A stretch of 64,000 bases of DNA from Palsa-504 sp963744005 (GTDB taxonomy: Bacteria; Actinomycetota; Actinomycetes; Streptosporangiales; Streptosporangiaceae). Positions 54,309 to 64,000 of this stretch are shown here, piece by piece; the first letter of the stretch is position 1, and the number at the start of each line of letters is the position of its first letter. Both the position numbers and the translations under genes were made by a program. The stretch is from positions 62,001 to 126,000 of the forward strand of contig CAVURU010000002.1 in assembly GCA_963744005.1 (NCBI GenBank), given 5' to 3'. The notes beneath the pieces were generated by a model, which saw nothing but the letters and a program-made list of their open reading frames with translations, was not told the DNA's origin and made no database searches.

Positions 54309-54831
54309 TGGACGTTCGTAGGAAACTGCTGCTTAAGGCGTTTCCGTCGGCTGGCGTCAGGGCAAGCATCAATGAGTCCCCTGGGAGGTCGTCCGGAAAG
54401 TGGTCGATACACCGCCATCCGGTCTCTGCTTATACTTCCGTCCGACCGCCAGCTCCGCTTCGTCGCGGCGGAGTTCGCCGGCCACTTGCTGCTGGCGGCT
54501 CCCGGCGTGGCAGGAAATTCGCTTGGACCTTCGCGTGGATGGGCTTGCCGTCTGAGACGTACCCGGGTGGGGTGGATAATCGCCAGCTGAACCTCGTTGC
54601 GCACAATCGCGAATTCCTCGCCGAATGCGGGACGACTCGAAGATTGTCATCGGAAAAAGCGCATTGACCCCCGCCCGCCGGAGAAAAGCGAAACGTTCCG
54701 TACATATCCCGGAAATAAGCTTGTCACGCGCTCTCCCTAACGTTGTGATGGCAATCGACAGCAGCCGAGGCTCGACCTGCGGGGCCGGAGTCGGTGGACA
54801 ACAGGGTCGCAGAGGCCCTAGGAGGAGTCCC
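54309..54831. other. Upstream region of glutamine synthetase
   Basis: No supported gene; a minus-strand frame containing EVQLAIIHPTRVRLRRQAHP may be a relic. AGGAGGAG lies before ATG 54832. The AT-richer stretch 54560-54740 probably holds the promoter. Confidence 0.4.
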
Positions 54832-57009
54832 ATGAGTGGTAGTAAGGCCCGGCTCCAGGCGATTGAAGCGGTCAAGGATTACACCGCCCCGGCGGGGATC
54901 GTCCCGGGGTCGGGGGCACCGGGGGACGTGTTCGGCGAGAACGTCTTCAGCAAGTCGGTCATGCAGAAGCGGCTGCCCAAGCTGGTGTTCAGGTCGCTGA
55001 TGGCCACGATCGAGCACTCCAAGCCACTGGACCCGACCGTCGCCGATGTCGTCGCCGCGGCGATGAAAGACTGGGCGATGGAGAAGGGCGCCACCCATTA
55101 CGCGCATGTCTTCTATCCGCTGACCCATCTGACCGCGGAGAAGCACGACAGCTTCCTCGAGCCGGGCGGGGACGGCTCATCGATCGCCGAGTTCGCAGGT
55201 AAGACGTTGACCCAGGGCGAGCCGGATGCCTCGAGCTTCCCCAGCGGCGGCCTCCGCAACACCTTCGAGGCGAGGGGCTACACCGGCTGGGACGCCACCA
55301 GCCCCGCTTACATCCTCGATAACCCGAACGGCAAGACACTGTGCATTCCCACCGTGTTCATCTCGATGACGGGTGAGGCCCTCGACCACAAGACGCCACT
55401 CCTGCGTTCCCAGCAGGCGATGGCCAAGCAGGCCGAACGGGTGCTGCGGCTGTTCGGTCACGAGCACCCCGACGCCGTGGTGTCGTTCGCCGGTCCCGAG
55501 CAGGAGTACTTCCTGATCGACCGGAGCTTTTTCCTCAGCCGTCCCGACCTGCTCAACGCCGGCCGCACGCTGTTCGGAGCCAAAGCCCCCAAGGGGCAGG
55601 AGTTCGATGACCACTACTTCGGCGCCATCCCCGATCGGGTCCTCGGCTACATGCTCGAGTGCGAACGGGAGCTCTTCAAGCTCGGGATCCCGGCCAAGAC
55701 CCGTCACCAGGAGGTGGCCCCGGGCCAGTTCGAGCTGGCACCGATGTTCGAGCTCTCTAACGTGGCGGCCGACCACCAGCAGCTCCTGATGTCGACATTG
55801 AAGCGCATCGCCCGGACGCACGGCATGGAGTGCCTGTTCCACGAGAAGCCGTTCGATGGCATCAACGGCTCGGGCAAGCACGTCAATTTCTCGCTGGGCA
55901 ATTCGACCGAGGGCAACCTCCTGCTGCCGGGAGACACGCCGCACGACAACGCCCAGTTCCTCGTCTTCTGCGCTGCCGTCATCCGCGCCGTCCACAAGTA
56001 CGGTGGCCTGCTGCGGGCCTCGGTTGCCTCAGCGAGCAACGACCACCGGCTGGGAGCCAACGAAGCCCCGCCCGCCATCATCTCGATCTTCCTGGGCGAC
56101 CAGCTCACCGACGTCTTCGAGCAGATCGCCAAGGGCGGCGCCAAGAGCTCCAAGCAGAAGGGCAGCCTGGAGATCGGGGTGGACACGTTGCCGGTGCTGC
56201 CGACCGATCCTGGTGACCGCAACCGCACCAGCCCCTTCGCCTTCACCGGGAACCGCTTCGAGTTCCGGGCTCCGGGGTCACTGCAGTCGATCGCCGGGCC
56301 GATGGTGACGATCAACACCATCCTGGCCGAGGCGCTGGACTATATCGCCACCGAGCTGGAGGGACTGCTGGAGGAGGGGACCGACTTCAACGCTGCGGTC
56401 CAGAAGGTCCTGGAGGAGATCATCACCGTCCACGGCAAGGTCGTGTTCAACGGCGACGGCTACACCGATGCGTGGCCGGTCGAGGCCGAAGCGAGGGGCT
56501 TGCCGAACCTCCGCACCACCGTGGACGCCCTGCCGGAGCTGATCAGCGAGGACTCGCTCGAGCTGTTCAGCCACTACGGGGTCTTCAGCCACCATGAGAT
56601 GCACAGCCGCTACGAGATCGGCCTGGAGCAGTATGTCCTGACCGTGGGCGTCGAGGCCCGTCTGACGCTGGAGATCGCCAACACCGTCATACTGCCCGCG
56701 GCGCTGCGTTACCAGACGGAGCTGGCCGCTAACCTGGCCAGCCTCCAGGCGATCGGCGCCGAACTCGACACCACGACCTTCGACGAGGTGTCCGCGGCGA
56801 CCAAGACCCTGCGTGAGAGCATCACCACGCTCCGCGCCGAGATCGGGCATGACCACGAGGGCACGGCCAAGGAGCAGGCCGTGCACATCCGGGATAAGGA
56901 CCTGCCGGCCATGAACGCCGTGCGGGCGGCGGCCGACGAGCTCGAGACCCTGGTGGCCGACGATCTCTGGCCCCTCGCCACCTACCAGGAGATGCTCTTC
57001 ATCCTCTAG
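54832..57009 (+). CDS. glnN: Glutamine synthetase type III
   Basis: 725 aa, the length of GSIII. The N-terminal type III domain (NVFSKSVMQKRLPKLVFRSL) precedes the catalytic barrel: GPEQEYFLID (metal Glu), PGQFELAPMFE, FHEKPFDGINGSGKHVNFSL and EFRAPGS. It makes glutamine from glutamate, ammonium and ATP. Actinomycetes normally rely on GSI and GSII; GSIII occurs in some of them as an additional enzyme. Monocistronic. Confidence 0.94.
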   Translation: MSGSKARLQAIEAVKDYTAPAGIVPGSGAPGDVFGENVFSKSVMQKRLPKLVFRSLMATIEHSKPLDPTVADVVAAAMKDWAMEKGATHYAHVFYPLTHLTAEKHDSFLEPGGDGSSIAEFAGKTLTQGEPDASSFPSGGLRNTFEARGYTGWDATSPAYILDNPNGKTLCIPTVFISMTGEALDHKTPLLRSQQAMAKQAERVLRLFGHEHPDAVVSFAGPEQEYFLIDRSFFLSRPDLLNAGRTLFGAKAPKGQEFDDHYFGAIPDRVLGYMLECERELFKLGIPAKTRHQEVAPGQFELAPMFELSNVAADHQQLLMSTLKRIARTHGMECLFHEKPFDGINGSGKHVNFSLGNSTEGNLLLPGDTPHDNAQFLVFCAAVIRAVHKYGGLLRASVASASNDHRLGANEAPPAIISIFLGDQLTDVFEQIAKGGAKSSKQKGSLEIGVDTLPVLPTDPGDRNRTSPFAFTGNRFEFRAPGSLQSIAGPMVTINTILAEALDYIATELEGLLEEGTDFNAAVQKVLEEIITVHGKVVFNGDGYTDAWPVEAEARGLPNLRTTVDALPELISEDSLELFSHYGVFSHHEMHSRYEIGLEQYVLTVGVEARLTLEIANTVILPAALRYQTELAANLASLQAIGAELDTTTFDEVSAATKTLRESITTLRAEIGHDHEGTAKEQAVHIRDKDLPAMNAVRAAADELETLVADDLWPLATYQEMLFIL

Positions 57010-57473
57010 AAATATTACTCAGTCAGGACCGAAGGGTGGCGGCGAGTCGGCCGGGAGTTAACGGCTGATGGCACAGGGGAACAGGTAGCGCTCGTCGCCC
57101 TCTCCGAGGCCTGCCTTCGGCGGGGCCACCAGGCTCTGGGGACGCTTGCAGATTCCCCGGAAGGAATTTCCGCCGGAGAGGCCTTCAGCCACGTCGCCAC
57201 ATCCCCTGGATCGACCGAGTACGTGACCGTCAGCGGAAATCCCCGGTGTTCTTCACGTTCAGCGGGGTCACCGGCTAGCTGTGCCCGGGGGAAGCTGAGG
57301 CCCGGATGCAGATCGGAGCCTCCGCACGGGCACGAGTGGTCGTGACCTGGCGGCGGGGCAGATCGTGCTGCCCATGCTCCCGAGGACGTTTGCGCTGGTG
57401 GCGTGGCGACCCTCGCTTGTCAGGAACTGGTCCTGGTCAGGACGGTCCCGAGGCTGGCTAGTGGCCGCCAGCT
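57010..57473. other. Region without a supported gene
   Basis: No coding bias and no RNA gene; it lies between two converging genes. No clear terminator hairpin was found. Confidence 0.45.
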
Positions 57474-58841
57474 TCAGATGATCACTTGCTGAGTCGTGTT
57501 AAGCGTGGCGCCGGTGGCAGCGCCAGCCCCGTTGAGGACAACCTGGACCGGGTTGTGCAGGCCGAACTCTGTGCAGCCGAGGTTGTCGAACGACTCGAGC
57601 AACCGATTCGCCATGAACGTGTACAGCGTGTCACCTACGGTCGGTACCGGGGACGGCGTGGCGGCAAGCGCAGCCTGGTTGGCGGCGAGGAACGGCGTCT
57701 GGATATTCACCAGGTTCTGGCAGAACATCGCCGGGCTGCTGCTCGCGTTGGTCTGGCTGTCTACCGGGGCTTCGCCGATCTCCCCCCGGTACAGGTCGGT
57801 CTTGGCCAGGTTGGGCGAGCCGCCGGGACCCTGCCCCATTTCGTCGTTTTCCGGGATCAGAGCCGCATTCGCGGGCTGGTTCCTGGCGGCGAGCAGTTCG
57901 TCGAGCGCCTGGGATGTCGCCATCCTTCCGCCGTTGTCCAGGCTTGGTGCCTCGAATGGGGTGCAGCCGAGGGCGGGATCGAGGAAGTCGTCGATGAGGG
58001 CGTTGTCGCTGCCGTTGTTCAGCACGGAGGCTCCCGGCATCCGGGCCTGGTTGGCGGTATTGTCCTGCGCTGTCTGCCCGGTCGCCGGGTCGAGCAGGTA
58101 CTGGGAGGTGACATTGTCGCTCGGGTCCTGGTCGACCGTGTCGAAGTCGCGCGTCGTCGGGCACTCCCGGCCCGCTTCCGGTGATCCCGCGGCTGCCGCC
58201 ATCACCCGAGCCGTGGCCACCCTCGGGACAACCAGACGGCCGGTGTCCTCCATGTGGAACGCGGCCTGGAAGAAGCGAGTGCCGTTGCAGAACGACACCT
58301 GGCCGAAGGGTGACCCTGGCTCGCCATCGGTGCAGTGGCCCTGGGTGAGCGCGGCCGGCGTGGCGCCCTCCTGGAGCAGGGTGGTGCCGTTGAAGCCGAA
58401 CTCGACCGTCACGATCGCGTCTTTCGGCAGCCTGGGAACGACAGGCATGACAGCGGGCCTGGTGCCTAGCGTGATCACCAACGGGTCATAGACCGATAGC
58501 GCGCCGGTCCGCGGGTCCAGGATCGTCGCCTGGACGAACGCCCCCAGCCGAAGCGAGTTGATCATCTGGCAGCCACTCGGGCCAGGCGCCGCACCGTGCG
58601 GCCCAGTGAGCTGATACGGGGTCGCCAGTCCTTTGGCGGACAGCGGGTTAGCCGGGACGATGATGGCGCAGGTGTCGTTGACCGCGGAGGTCGAGACGCT
58701 CATCGAGGAGGACACCGCCGTAGGGTGCAGGCTCATGTGCCCGCCGTGCGCGGCGCCGACGCCGAGGCCGACGGCGAGGCCAGCCGCCACCACGGCGACG
58801 GCAACGGGAATCGTGAGATTGTTCCTGCGACGTCGCCGCAT
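57474..58841 (-). CDS. Secreted protein of unknown function
   Basis: 455 aa from ATG 58841 with AGAGGTGG upstream. The signal peptide is RRRRRNNL followed by TIPVAVAVVAAGLAVGLGVG. The mature part contains several Cys (DTCAIIV, GCQMIN, GHCTDG, FCNGTRFFQAAFH, ECPTTRDFDT, LGCTPF, MFCQNL, LGCTEFG), probably paired as disulfides. No catalytic motif is recognised. Confidence 0.75.
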   Translation of the reverse strand: MRRRRRNNLTIPVAVAVVAAGLAVGLGVGAAHGGHMSLHPTAVSSSMSVSTSAVNDTCAIIVPANPLSAKGLATPYQLTGPHGAAPGPSGCQMINSLRLGAFVQATILDPRTGALSVYDPLVITLGTRPAVMPVVPRLPKDAIVTVEFGFNGTTLLQEGATPAALTQGHCTDGEPGSPFGQVSFCNGTRFFQAAFHMEDTGRLVVPRVATARVMAAAAGSPEAGRECPTTRDFDTVDQDPSDNVTSQYLLDPATGQTAQDNTANQARMPGASVLNNGSDNALIDDFLDPALGCTPFEAPSLDNGGRMATSQALDELLAARNQPANAALIPENDEMGQGPGGSPNLAKTDLYRGEIGEAPVDSQTNASSSPAMFCQNLVNIQTPFLAANQAALAATPSPVPTVGDTLYTFMANRLLESFDNLGCTEFGLHNPVQVVLNGAGAATGATLNTTQQVII

Positions 58842-59915
58842 CACTACCACCTCTGTCTGGTCACCCTGAATGGCGATCACGGTAGGCCTGCAGCGATGGC
58901 GGTATAGGCGAGTTAAGAAAGACCTAGTAGGTCTTACGATGCTGTTACGGATGGCATGCTTCTCCTTTTATTAATCGCTGCCTTACGTACCACAACTAGC
59001 CGGTGCTGCGAGGCTGCCGTCCTCGCACCGGCCCAGGTCCGACGGCGGGCGCGGCACCGCCGACCACCATTGTCAGCAAAGCCGCCTCACGCGTGTGACT
59101 GACCGGCCGAGCCGGTGCAGTCAGGCCGAGTAGAAATTGAGCGGGCGAAAGGTCTTCACCGGCCGACGGGCCGATGTCTGCCGAGCCGTCTCACGGCGGG
59201 AAGCGGCCTACGAGACCGGACGGACGACCCCGCCCGAGTTCCAACCAGGTGCTCGCCGATGCCATGCGCGAAGTCTTAGCGACAGCGCAGCAGAAATGCG
59301 GCCATATTCAGGTGCGTTTCCGGCAGTCACGAAGACCCTCTAACCGGGTCTGCGAGAAGAATGGCTTCGTGAACCAGGGATACTGTGAGGTCGAGTTCGC
59401 TCGGGCTGTCGTCTTCACGGCAACCACCGGCAGGTTGCGTGTTCTGAGTCCCGCAGGCAGATGGGTCCGCGGCGAGTCATGGAGCCGATGACCGGGCGAT
59501 GGCGGCGATGCCCGGGCGGCCGGTGCTAGAGGTCTGCTTAGCTGCATAAACAACTGAGCGAGGACAGCTCCGGCCGTGGCCCGCGACCCGAGGTCTCAAG
59601 GGCCAGGTGTCCGGCCGCCTTGCTGTCATCGGCTCGCCGCGCTTTCGCCGTAATTCATCCGTATTTTCCGGAAGTCTGGTCGGGTGTGGTACGGCCGCCA
59701 TTAGCATGCTGCGCACACCGAGTGCGCTGCACGCGCAGAACGGTGACCCAGGCGGGCAGGCAGGCACATCGAGCGCTAAGGGCCGTCGGCTGGTCTGGGA
59801 TAAAGCATGCCGGGCGTCTCCGAGCAGGAGGATGCCCCCAAGCAGATGAAGACTTTGGCCGTGGCTGGACGGGGGTGGCCAGCGCGGTCTCGGGTATCAC
59901 GGGAGAGGCGTCACA
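58842..59915. other. Long gene-poor region
   Basis: About 1.07 kb. The first 150 bp are AT-richer and probably hold the promoter of the secreted protein. The remainder has no supported gene apart from the acetyltransferase fragment listed separately. Confidence 0.45.
59339..59401 (+). pseudogene. GNAT acetyltransferase fragment
   Basis: SNRVCEKNGFVNQGYCEVEF is the C-terminal motif of GNAT N-acetyltransferases. There is no domain upstream. Confidence 0.5.
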
Positions 59916-62245
59916 GTGGACGCTTGGTCGCCGCCGGTGGCTGAAGAGGCTGCGCGCGGAATGGCGTACGGTGACGGAGCGCCGCCACCGAGACTGCTGT
60001 CGGGCATCGTCCCGCCTCTGGCCGAGCCCTATTTCGAACGTCCGGAGACTGGGCCTGGTCTCTCCTCAACCTTGTTTCCTGGCCAGACCACGGTGCTGAC
60101 CAGCGTCGCGGAGGCTGAGGCAGCCTCGGCCTCTCAGGGCGGTACCGGTAAGACGCAACTCGCAGCGGAATTCATCCGGGCGCTGTGGAACACCAGGGCG
60201 GTCGACGTCCTGGTCTGGGTCAACGCGACCACTCGTGAGGCAGTGGTGGCGGGGTTCGCGACGGCGGCGGGAGCGGTCGGCGCAGCCGACCCGGACGCAG
60301 ACGCGCAGGCCAGCGCGACTCGGTTCATAGTGTGGCTTGCCCGCACGGAGCGCCGGTGGGCGCTGGTCCTCGACGACCTGGCCGGGCTGGCCGACCTGGA
60401 CGGCTTGTGGCCAGCCGGGCAGAGCGGCCAAGTGGTGATCACGACCCGACTGCCCGGCAGCGCCTTCAGCGGCATGCCGCAGGCCGAGAGCAGAATGCGG
60501 ATAGTGCCGGTGGGCGGGCTGAGCCGGCGGGAGGCCTTGTCCTATCTCGGTTCCAGGCTTGATGACTACGCCGATCAGCGAATCGAAGCGCTCGACCTGA
60601 GCGAGGATCTCAACGGCATGCCGGTCTCGCTGGCGCACGCGGCCGCAGTGATAAATGCGCTGCGGCTGAGCTGCCAGGAATACCGCGCACGACTCAGCGA
60701 ACGGCTTACTTTTATGTCCGCCGGGCCAGTCGGCGGGGTGTCCCGTGAGGTGCTGTCCACCTGGTCGCTCGCCGTCGAATGCGCGGACCATCTCGAGCCC
60801 GCCGGGGCGGCCTGGCCTGCCCTGGCCCTGACCTCCGTGCTGGACCCGCACGGGATCCCTGAAGCCGTGCTGACCAGTCCGGCGGCGTGCGGTTTCATCA
60901 CCGGCCGGCCGAGCAGCAGCACGACAAGCGCGGATCAGACCATGGTCCGCGCCGCTATCGCCAACCTGGCCCGGACGGGCCTAGCCGCCATTGACCCCGG
61001 CAGCCCGGTTCGCACGGTGCGGGTTCACAATTGCGTCCAAGCCGCGGTGCGCGCCTACCTGTCGCCGGAGGATGCGGCACAGGCCGTGATCGCCGCGGCG
61101 GACGGTCTGGTCCAGGCGTGGCCGGAACCGGCGGCTGACCGGAACGCAGCGCAGGAACTAGACCAGGCCCTGCGAGACTGTGCGCTCATCCTCTGCACCG
61201 CCCAGGGGATCCAGGGGGCCCGGGAGGACGCCTACACCGCGGGGAGCGATGACACTGTGGCCCGCGCTCCGGCCGACCAGGAGACGTTGTGGCAGCCGGA
61301 CGCCCATCCGGTGCTGTTTCGCCTGGGCCGGAGCCTGGATGACGCCCGGCTCAGGGGCTCCGCGATCGCTTACTGGCAGTCGGTGGTGACCGTTGCTATC
61401 CGCCGGCTCGGGCCGGTGCACGCCAGCTCGCTGGCGGCCAGAGACCGGCTCGCTGTCGCTTACGAATCGGCCGGGCGCGCCGATGACGCCATCGCGGTGC
61501 TGGCCAGCTCGCTAGGCGATCGGGCGCTCAGCTACGGCCCCGAGCATCCCGACACCATCGCGGCCCGGGGGCGCCTCGCGCACGCGTACTCCAGCGCCGG
61601 GCGGCCGGCGAGGCAGTCGCGTTGTACGAGCATATGGTCACGGACGCCACCTTGCGGCTCGGCCCGGTGCATCCGGTCACGGTGGCCGCCAGGGCCGACC
61701 TGGCCGACGCCCACGCCGCGGCCGGCCAGCCAAGCCAGGCGGTCGCCGTCCGCCAGAAGCTCAGTGCAGATTGCGAGCAGTTGCTCGGCCCGCGGCACCC
61801 GACCACGCTGGCGGCGCGGGACAACCTGGCCGCTGTGTTCCTGGCTAACGGCCAGAGCAGGGAGGCCATCGACCGGTACCGGAGCCTGGTGGCCGACTAC
61901 GAGAAGATCGGCGGACCGGATCATCCCGACACGCTCACGGCCCGCGCCAGCCTGGCCTCGGCGTTCCGCAGGGGCGGGAAAACCAGGCACGCGATCGCGG
62001 AGTACAAGCGCGTCCTGCAGGACCGGGAACGGACCGCGGGACCCGGCCATCTGGAGACGATCGCGGCCCGCGCCGACCTGGCGGCGGCCTATCGCAGTGC
62101 CGACCGGCTAGCCGAGGCCGTCCAGCAGTACCGGCGCGCGCTCACCGACAGTGAGCGCCATATCGGTCCCGATCACCCGGCAACCCAGTCCATCCGTGAC
62201 AACCTCGACGCTCTCACCCGGATTTGGCCGCCGCGGATACCTTAG
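59916..62245 (+). CDS. NB-ARC-type ATPase with C-terminal TPR array, one frameshift
   Basis: About 775 aa when joined. P-loop QGGTGKTQLA near residues 74-83, Walker B WALVLDDLAG near 150, sensor VVITTRLPG near 178 and a GxP-like NGMPVSLAHAAAV near 233 define a STAND ATPase. From about residue 470 repeats of TPR_12 type follow (LGPRHPTTLAARDNLAAVFL, HPDTLTARASLASAF). The frame changes near 61610 without loss of repeat text. The start is GTG 59916 behind GGAGAGG. Such proteins are signalling hubs in actinobacteria, and some STAND ATPases act in phage defence. Confidence 0.82.
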
Positions 62246-62325
62246 CGCGCCCAGACCTTTTCCAATGAAGACGCTCCCGCCCGCGCGACACCCTCTGACG
62301 CCAAATTTCCGTAAGGGGAACAGTA

Positions 62326-63735
62326 ATGGCACATGACACGTCCGGAACCAGCGTGGTGAGCGGGGGCACCACGCTAGTCATGCCCAGCGAAGTGGCGGCC
62401 CGAATTGACCGGCTGCCGTCGAGCTGGATGTTCTGGGAGATAGCCCTGCTGGTGCAGATGGGCTGGGGGTCCGCGGCGTCGACCGACGGGATCGCCCGGA
62501 CTCTCTACCCGTTCTTGTGGCTGCCGGGCCACACGATCACGTCGTTCGAATACTCGACTCTGTATGCGCTTCAGACGGGGATCAGCATCCTGATCGGCGG
62601 CTATGCCATCGGGTGGCTGGCCGACAAGATCGGCCGTCGCCGGGCGCTGATCTTGTCCTCACTGCTCGCCGCGCTATTTATCTGGCCGTTCGGCTACGTG
62701 ACGAACTTCTGGGGGCTGGCGTTCCTTTCGATCGGCGACACGCTGGGGTTTGCCGGGTTCCTGGCCGTCAACGTCGTGTACATGACCGAGATCACGGGCC
62801 CGGCTGTCCGGGGCCGGGTGATCATGGTTTCGCAGGCACTGGCCATCTTCTTGCTGTACGTGGTCATGCTTGGCCTCGTCCCGCACTACTGGGTCCCGGG
62901 CCACTACCGGTGGTACCTGTGGCTGATGGCCGGGATGAATCTGGCCATCGCGGTGTTGTTTGCCTGGCGGCTGCCGGAGTCGCCGCGCTGGCTGGAGGCC
63001 AGGGGGCGGCACCGCCGGGCGCGCGGCGTGGTCGAAGGGATGGAGATGCGGGTCAGGCGGCGGCACCCCGTGCTGGCTGAGCCTGACCTGGCGCTGCGGC
63101 AGGTGATGGTCGAGGAGAAGACCAGCATGTCCGCGCCGTTCAGCAGGCAGTACATACTCGTCACCGTCTTCCTGCTGGTAGTGATGGTGCTCGGCTACGG
63201 CGGCATCATCTACGGCAACGGCGCCTACGGCTTCCTGTTCCTGGCCGAGACCCGTCACTACAGCGCCGGCTTCGTCTTCGCGCTGACGACCTGGGCCGGC
63301 GTGGCCAGCACCGTATTCTACATCCTGAACGCCTTGTTCGGCGAACGGATCGAGCGCAAATACGCGCAGCTCATCGGCGCCATCTTGTTTGCCGGAGGGT
63401 GGTACGGCGCCTACGTCGTGCACAGCACCCGGGCCCTGATCTTCTTCTGGATCGTCTTGACGATCGGTACCACATGGTGGCTGTGGAGCATGTACGTGTA
63501 CATTCCCAACAATTTCCCCACCCGGATGCGCGCCTTGGGCACCGGCTGGACGGATGGCGTGGGCCATCTCGGCGCCTGGGGCGGCGTCTTGCTGTCGGGA
63601 CTGGTCTTCACTGCGGCCGCGCCGCTGGGCTGGATCTTGCTGATCACGATCCCGGGCGCGCTGGTCCCCGCCATCTTGGTCTCGGCCTTCGGGGTGCGTC
63701 AGCGCCGCCGGGCGATCGAAGAGCTAGCCCAATAG
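62326..63735 (+). CDS. MFS transporter
   Basis: 469 aa with about twelve membrane segments. The loop 2-3 signature GWLADKIGRRRALI, the loop 4 text EITGPAVRGRVIMVSQ and the mid-loop LPESPRWLEARGRHRRARG place it with the sugar/aromatic-acid proton symporters. AAGGGGAA precedes the ATG. It lies 80 bp behind the TPR ATPase on the same strand and may be co-transcribed. Confidence 0.9.
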   Translation: MAHDTSGTSVVSGGTTLVMPSEVAARIDRLPSSWMFWEIALLVQMGWGSAASTDGIARTLYPFLWLPGHTITSFEYSTLYALQTGISILIGGYAIGWLADKIGRRRALILSSLLAALFIWPFGYVTNFWGLAFLSIGDTLGFAGFLAVNVVYMTEITGPAVRGRVIMVSQALAIFLLYVVMLGLVPHYWVPGHYRWYLWLMAGMNLAIAVLFAWRLPESPRWLEARGRHRRARGVVEGMEMRVRRRHPVLAEPDLALRQVMVEEKTSMSAPFSRQYILVTVFLLVVMVLGYGGIIYGNGAYGFLFLAETRHYSAGFVFALTTWAGVASTVFYILNALFGERIERKYAQLIGAILFAGGWYGAYVVHSTRALIFFWIVLTIGTTWWLWSMYVYIPNNFPTRMRALGTGWTDGVGHLGAWGGVLLSGLVFTAAAPLGWILLITIPGALVPAILVSAFGVRQRRRAIEELAQ

Positions 63736-64000
63736 ATCTGCGTCACAGACAGCTGCGCCGCTTACTCTTCTCGAGGCGTATTGAGAGGTTTGCCATCTCA
63801 TCGCTTAGAAGGCGGCCGACTCTCCCGGAACTTTCCCCGAAACGAACTTCTCGCTCAGTACATCGCAAGGGGTTGAGGCGGGGACAAACTAGTAGCGTCT
63901 GCGGCCAGCGCCGTACTGAAGCTAAGCAGGGCTCGGCATTGTCGCTGCACGATCCGCGATGCTGAAGGACGGAACGCCGCGGCGGCTATTCCACGCGCGC

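Noticed and set aside
54700..54760. GlnR box upstream of glutamine synthetase III
   Set aside because: The stretch with GTACATATCCCGGAAAT does not match the spacing of the known GlnR consensus well enough.

Overview
The window is GC-rich DNA from a filamentous, sporulating actinomycete. Pointers are an SsgA-like sporulation protein, a maleylpyruvate isomerase-fold enzyme of the mycothiol-dependent type, a Streptomyces-type integrative conjugative element (AICE) and many TetR, MarR, ArsR and NarL-type regulators. I cannot name the genus from gene order. About ten otherwise conserved genes are split by frameshifts (regulator at 1, hutH, aminotransferase, repSA, ctaG, istA, TPR ATPase and others). 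Most read well on both sides of each break, so draft-assembly indels are at least as likely as true decay.

Layout. 1-12 kb: a metabolic and regulatory stretch with two large AAA-type regulators, a SAM methyltransferase, NTF2-fold and cupin proteins, a thiolase-like enzyme, a peptidoglycan-binding protein, a CorA-type transporter, and a TetR gene facing a broken MFS exporter. 12.4-18.7 kb: a small island inserted in tRNA-Val(CAC). It is bounded by a 44-bp direct repeat and carries a phosphotriesterase-like lactonase, a two-component system facing an ABC transporter, and the remains of a tyrosine integrase. 18.8-27.3 kb: core-like genes (SsgA-like protein, anti-sigma-type ATPase, ArsR-hutH, tRNA-Gly, tRNA-Cys, aminotransferase, AlkA-type glycosylase, baeRF-type protein, Nudix hydrolase) ending in tRNA-Val(GAC).

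27.3-41.4 kb: an AICE with a 56-bp direct repeat at its ends. It encodes Int, Xis, RepSA, an FtsK-like transfer protein, a membrane protein, small zinc-ribbon proteins and a divergent GntR (KorSA-like) regulator. Its right half carries unusual genes: an XRE HTH-peptide deformylase fusion, an 866-aa membrane protein built of about eleven 49-residue repeats, a SCO1-type lipoprotein and a CtaG-type membrane protein. 41.4-53.9 kb: a decayed accretion zone. Four more copies or fragments of the tRNA-Val(GAC) 3' end lie here among an integrase remnant, an IS21-family element, a Ser/Thr kinase, a MarR/SDR pair and small hypothetical genes, which looks like repeated integration into one tRNA gene.

54-64 kb: glutamine synthetase type III, a secreted protein of unknown function, an NB-ARC/TPR-type ATPase and an MFS transporter.

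The best candidates for something new are the XRE-deformylase fusion with its repeat-protein neighbour on the AICE, and the serial use of two different tRNA-Val genes as integration sites.
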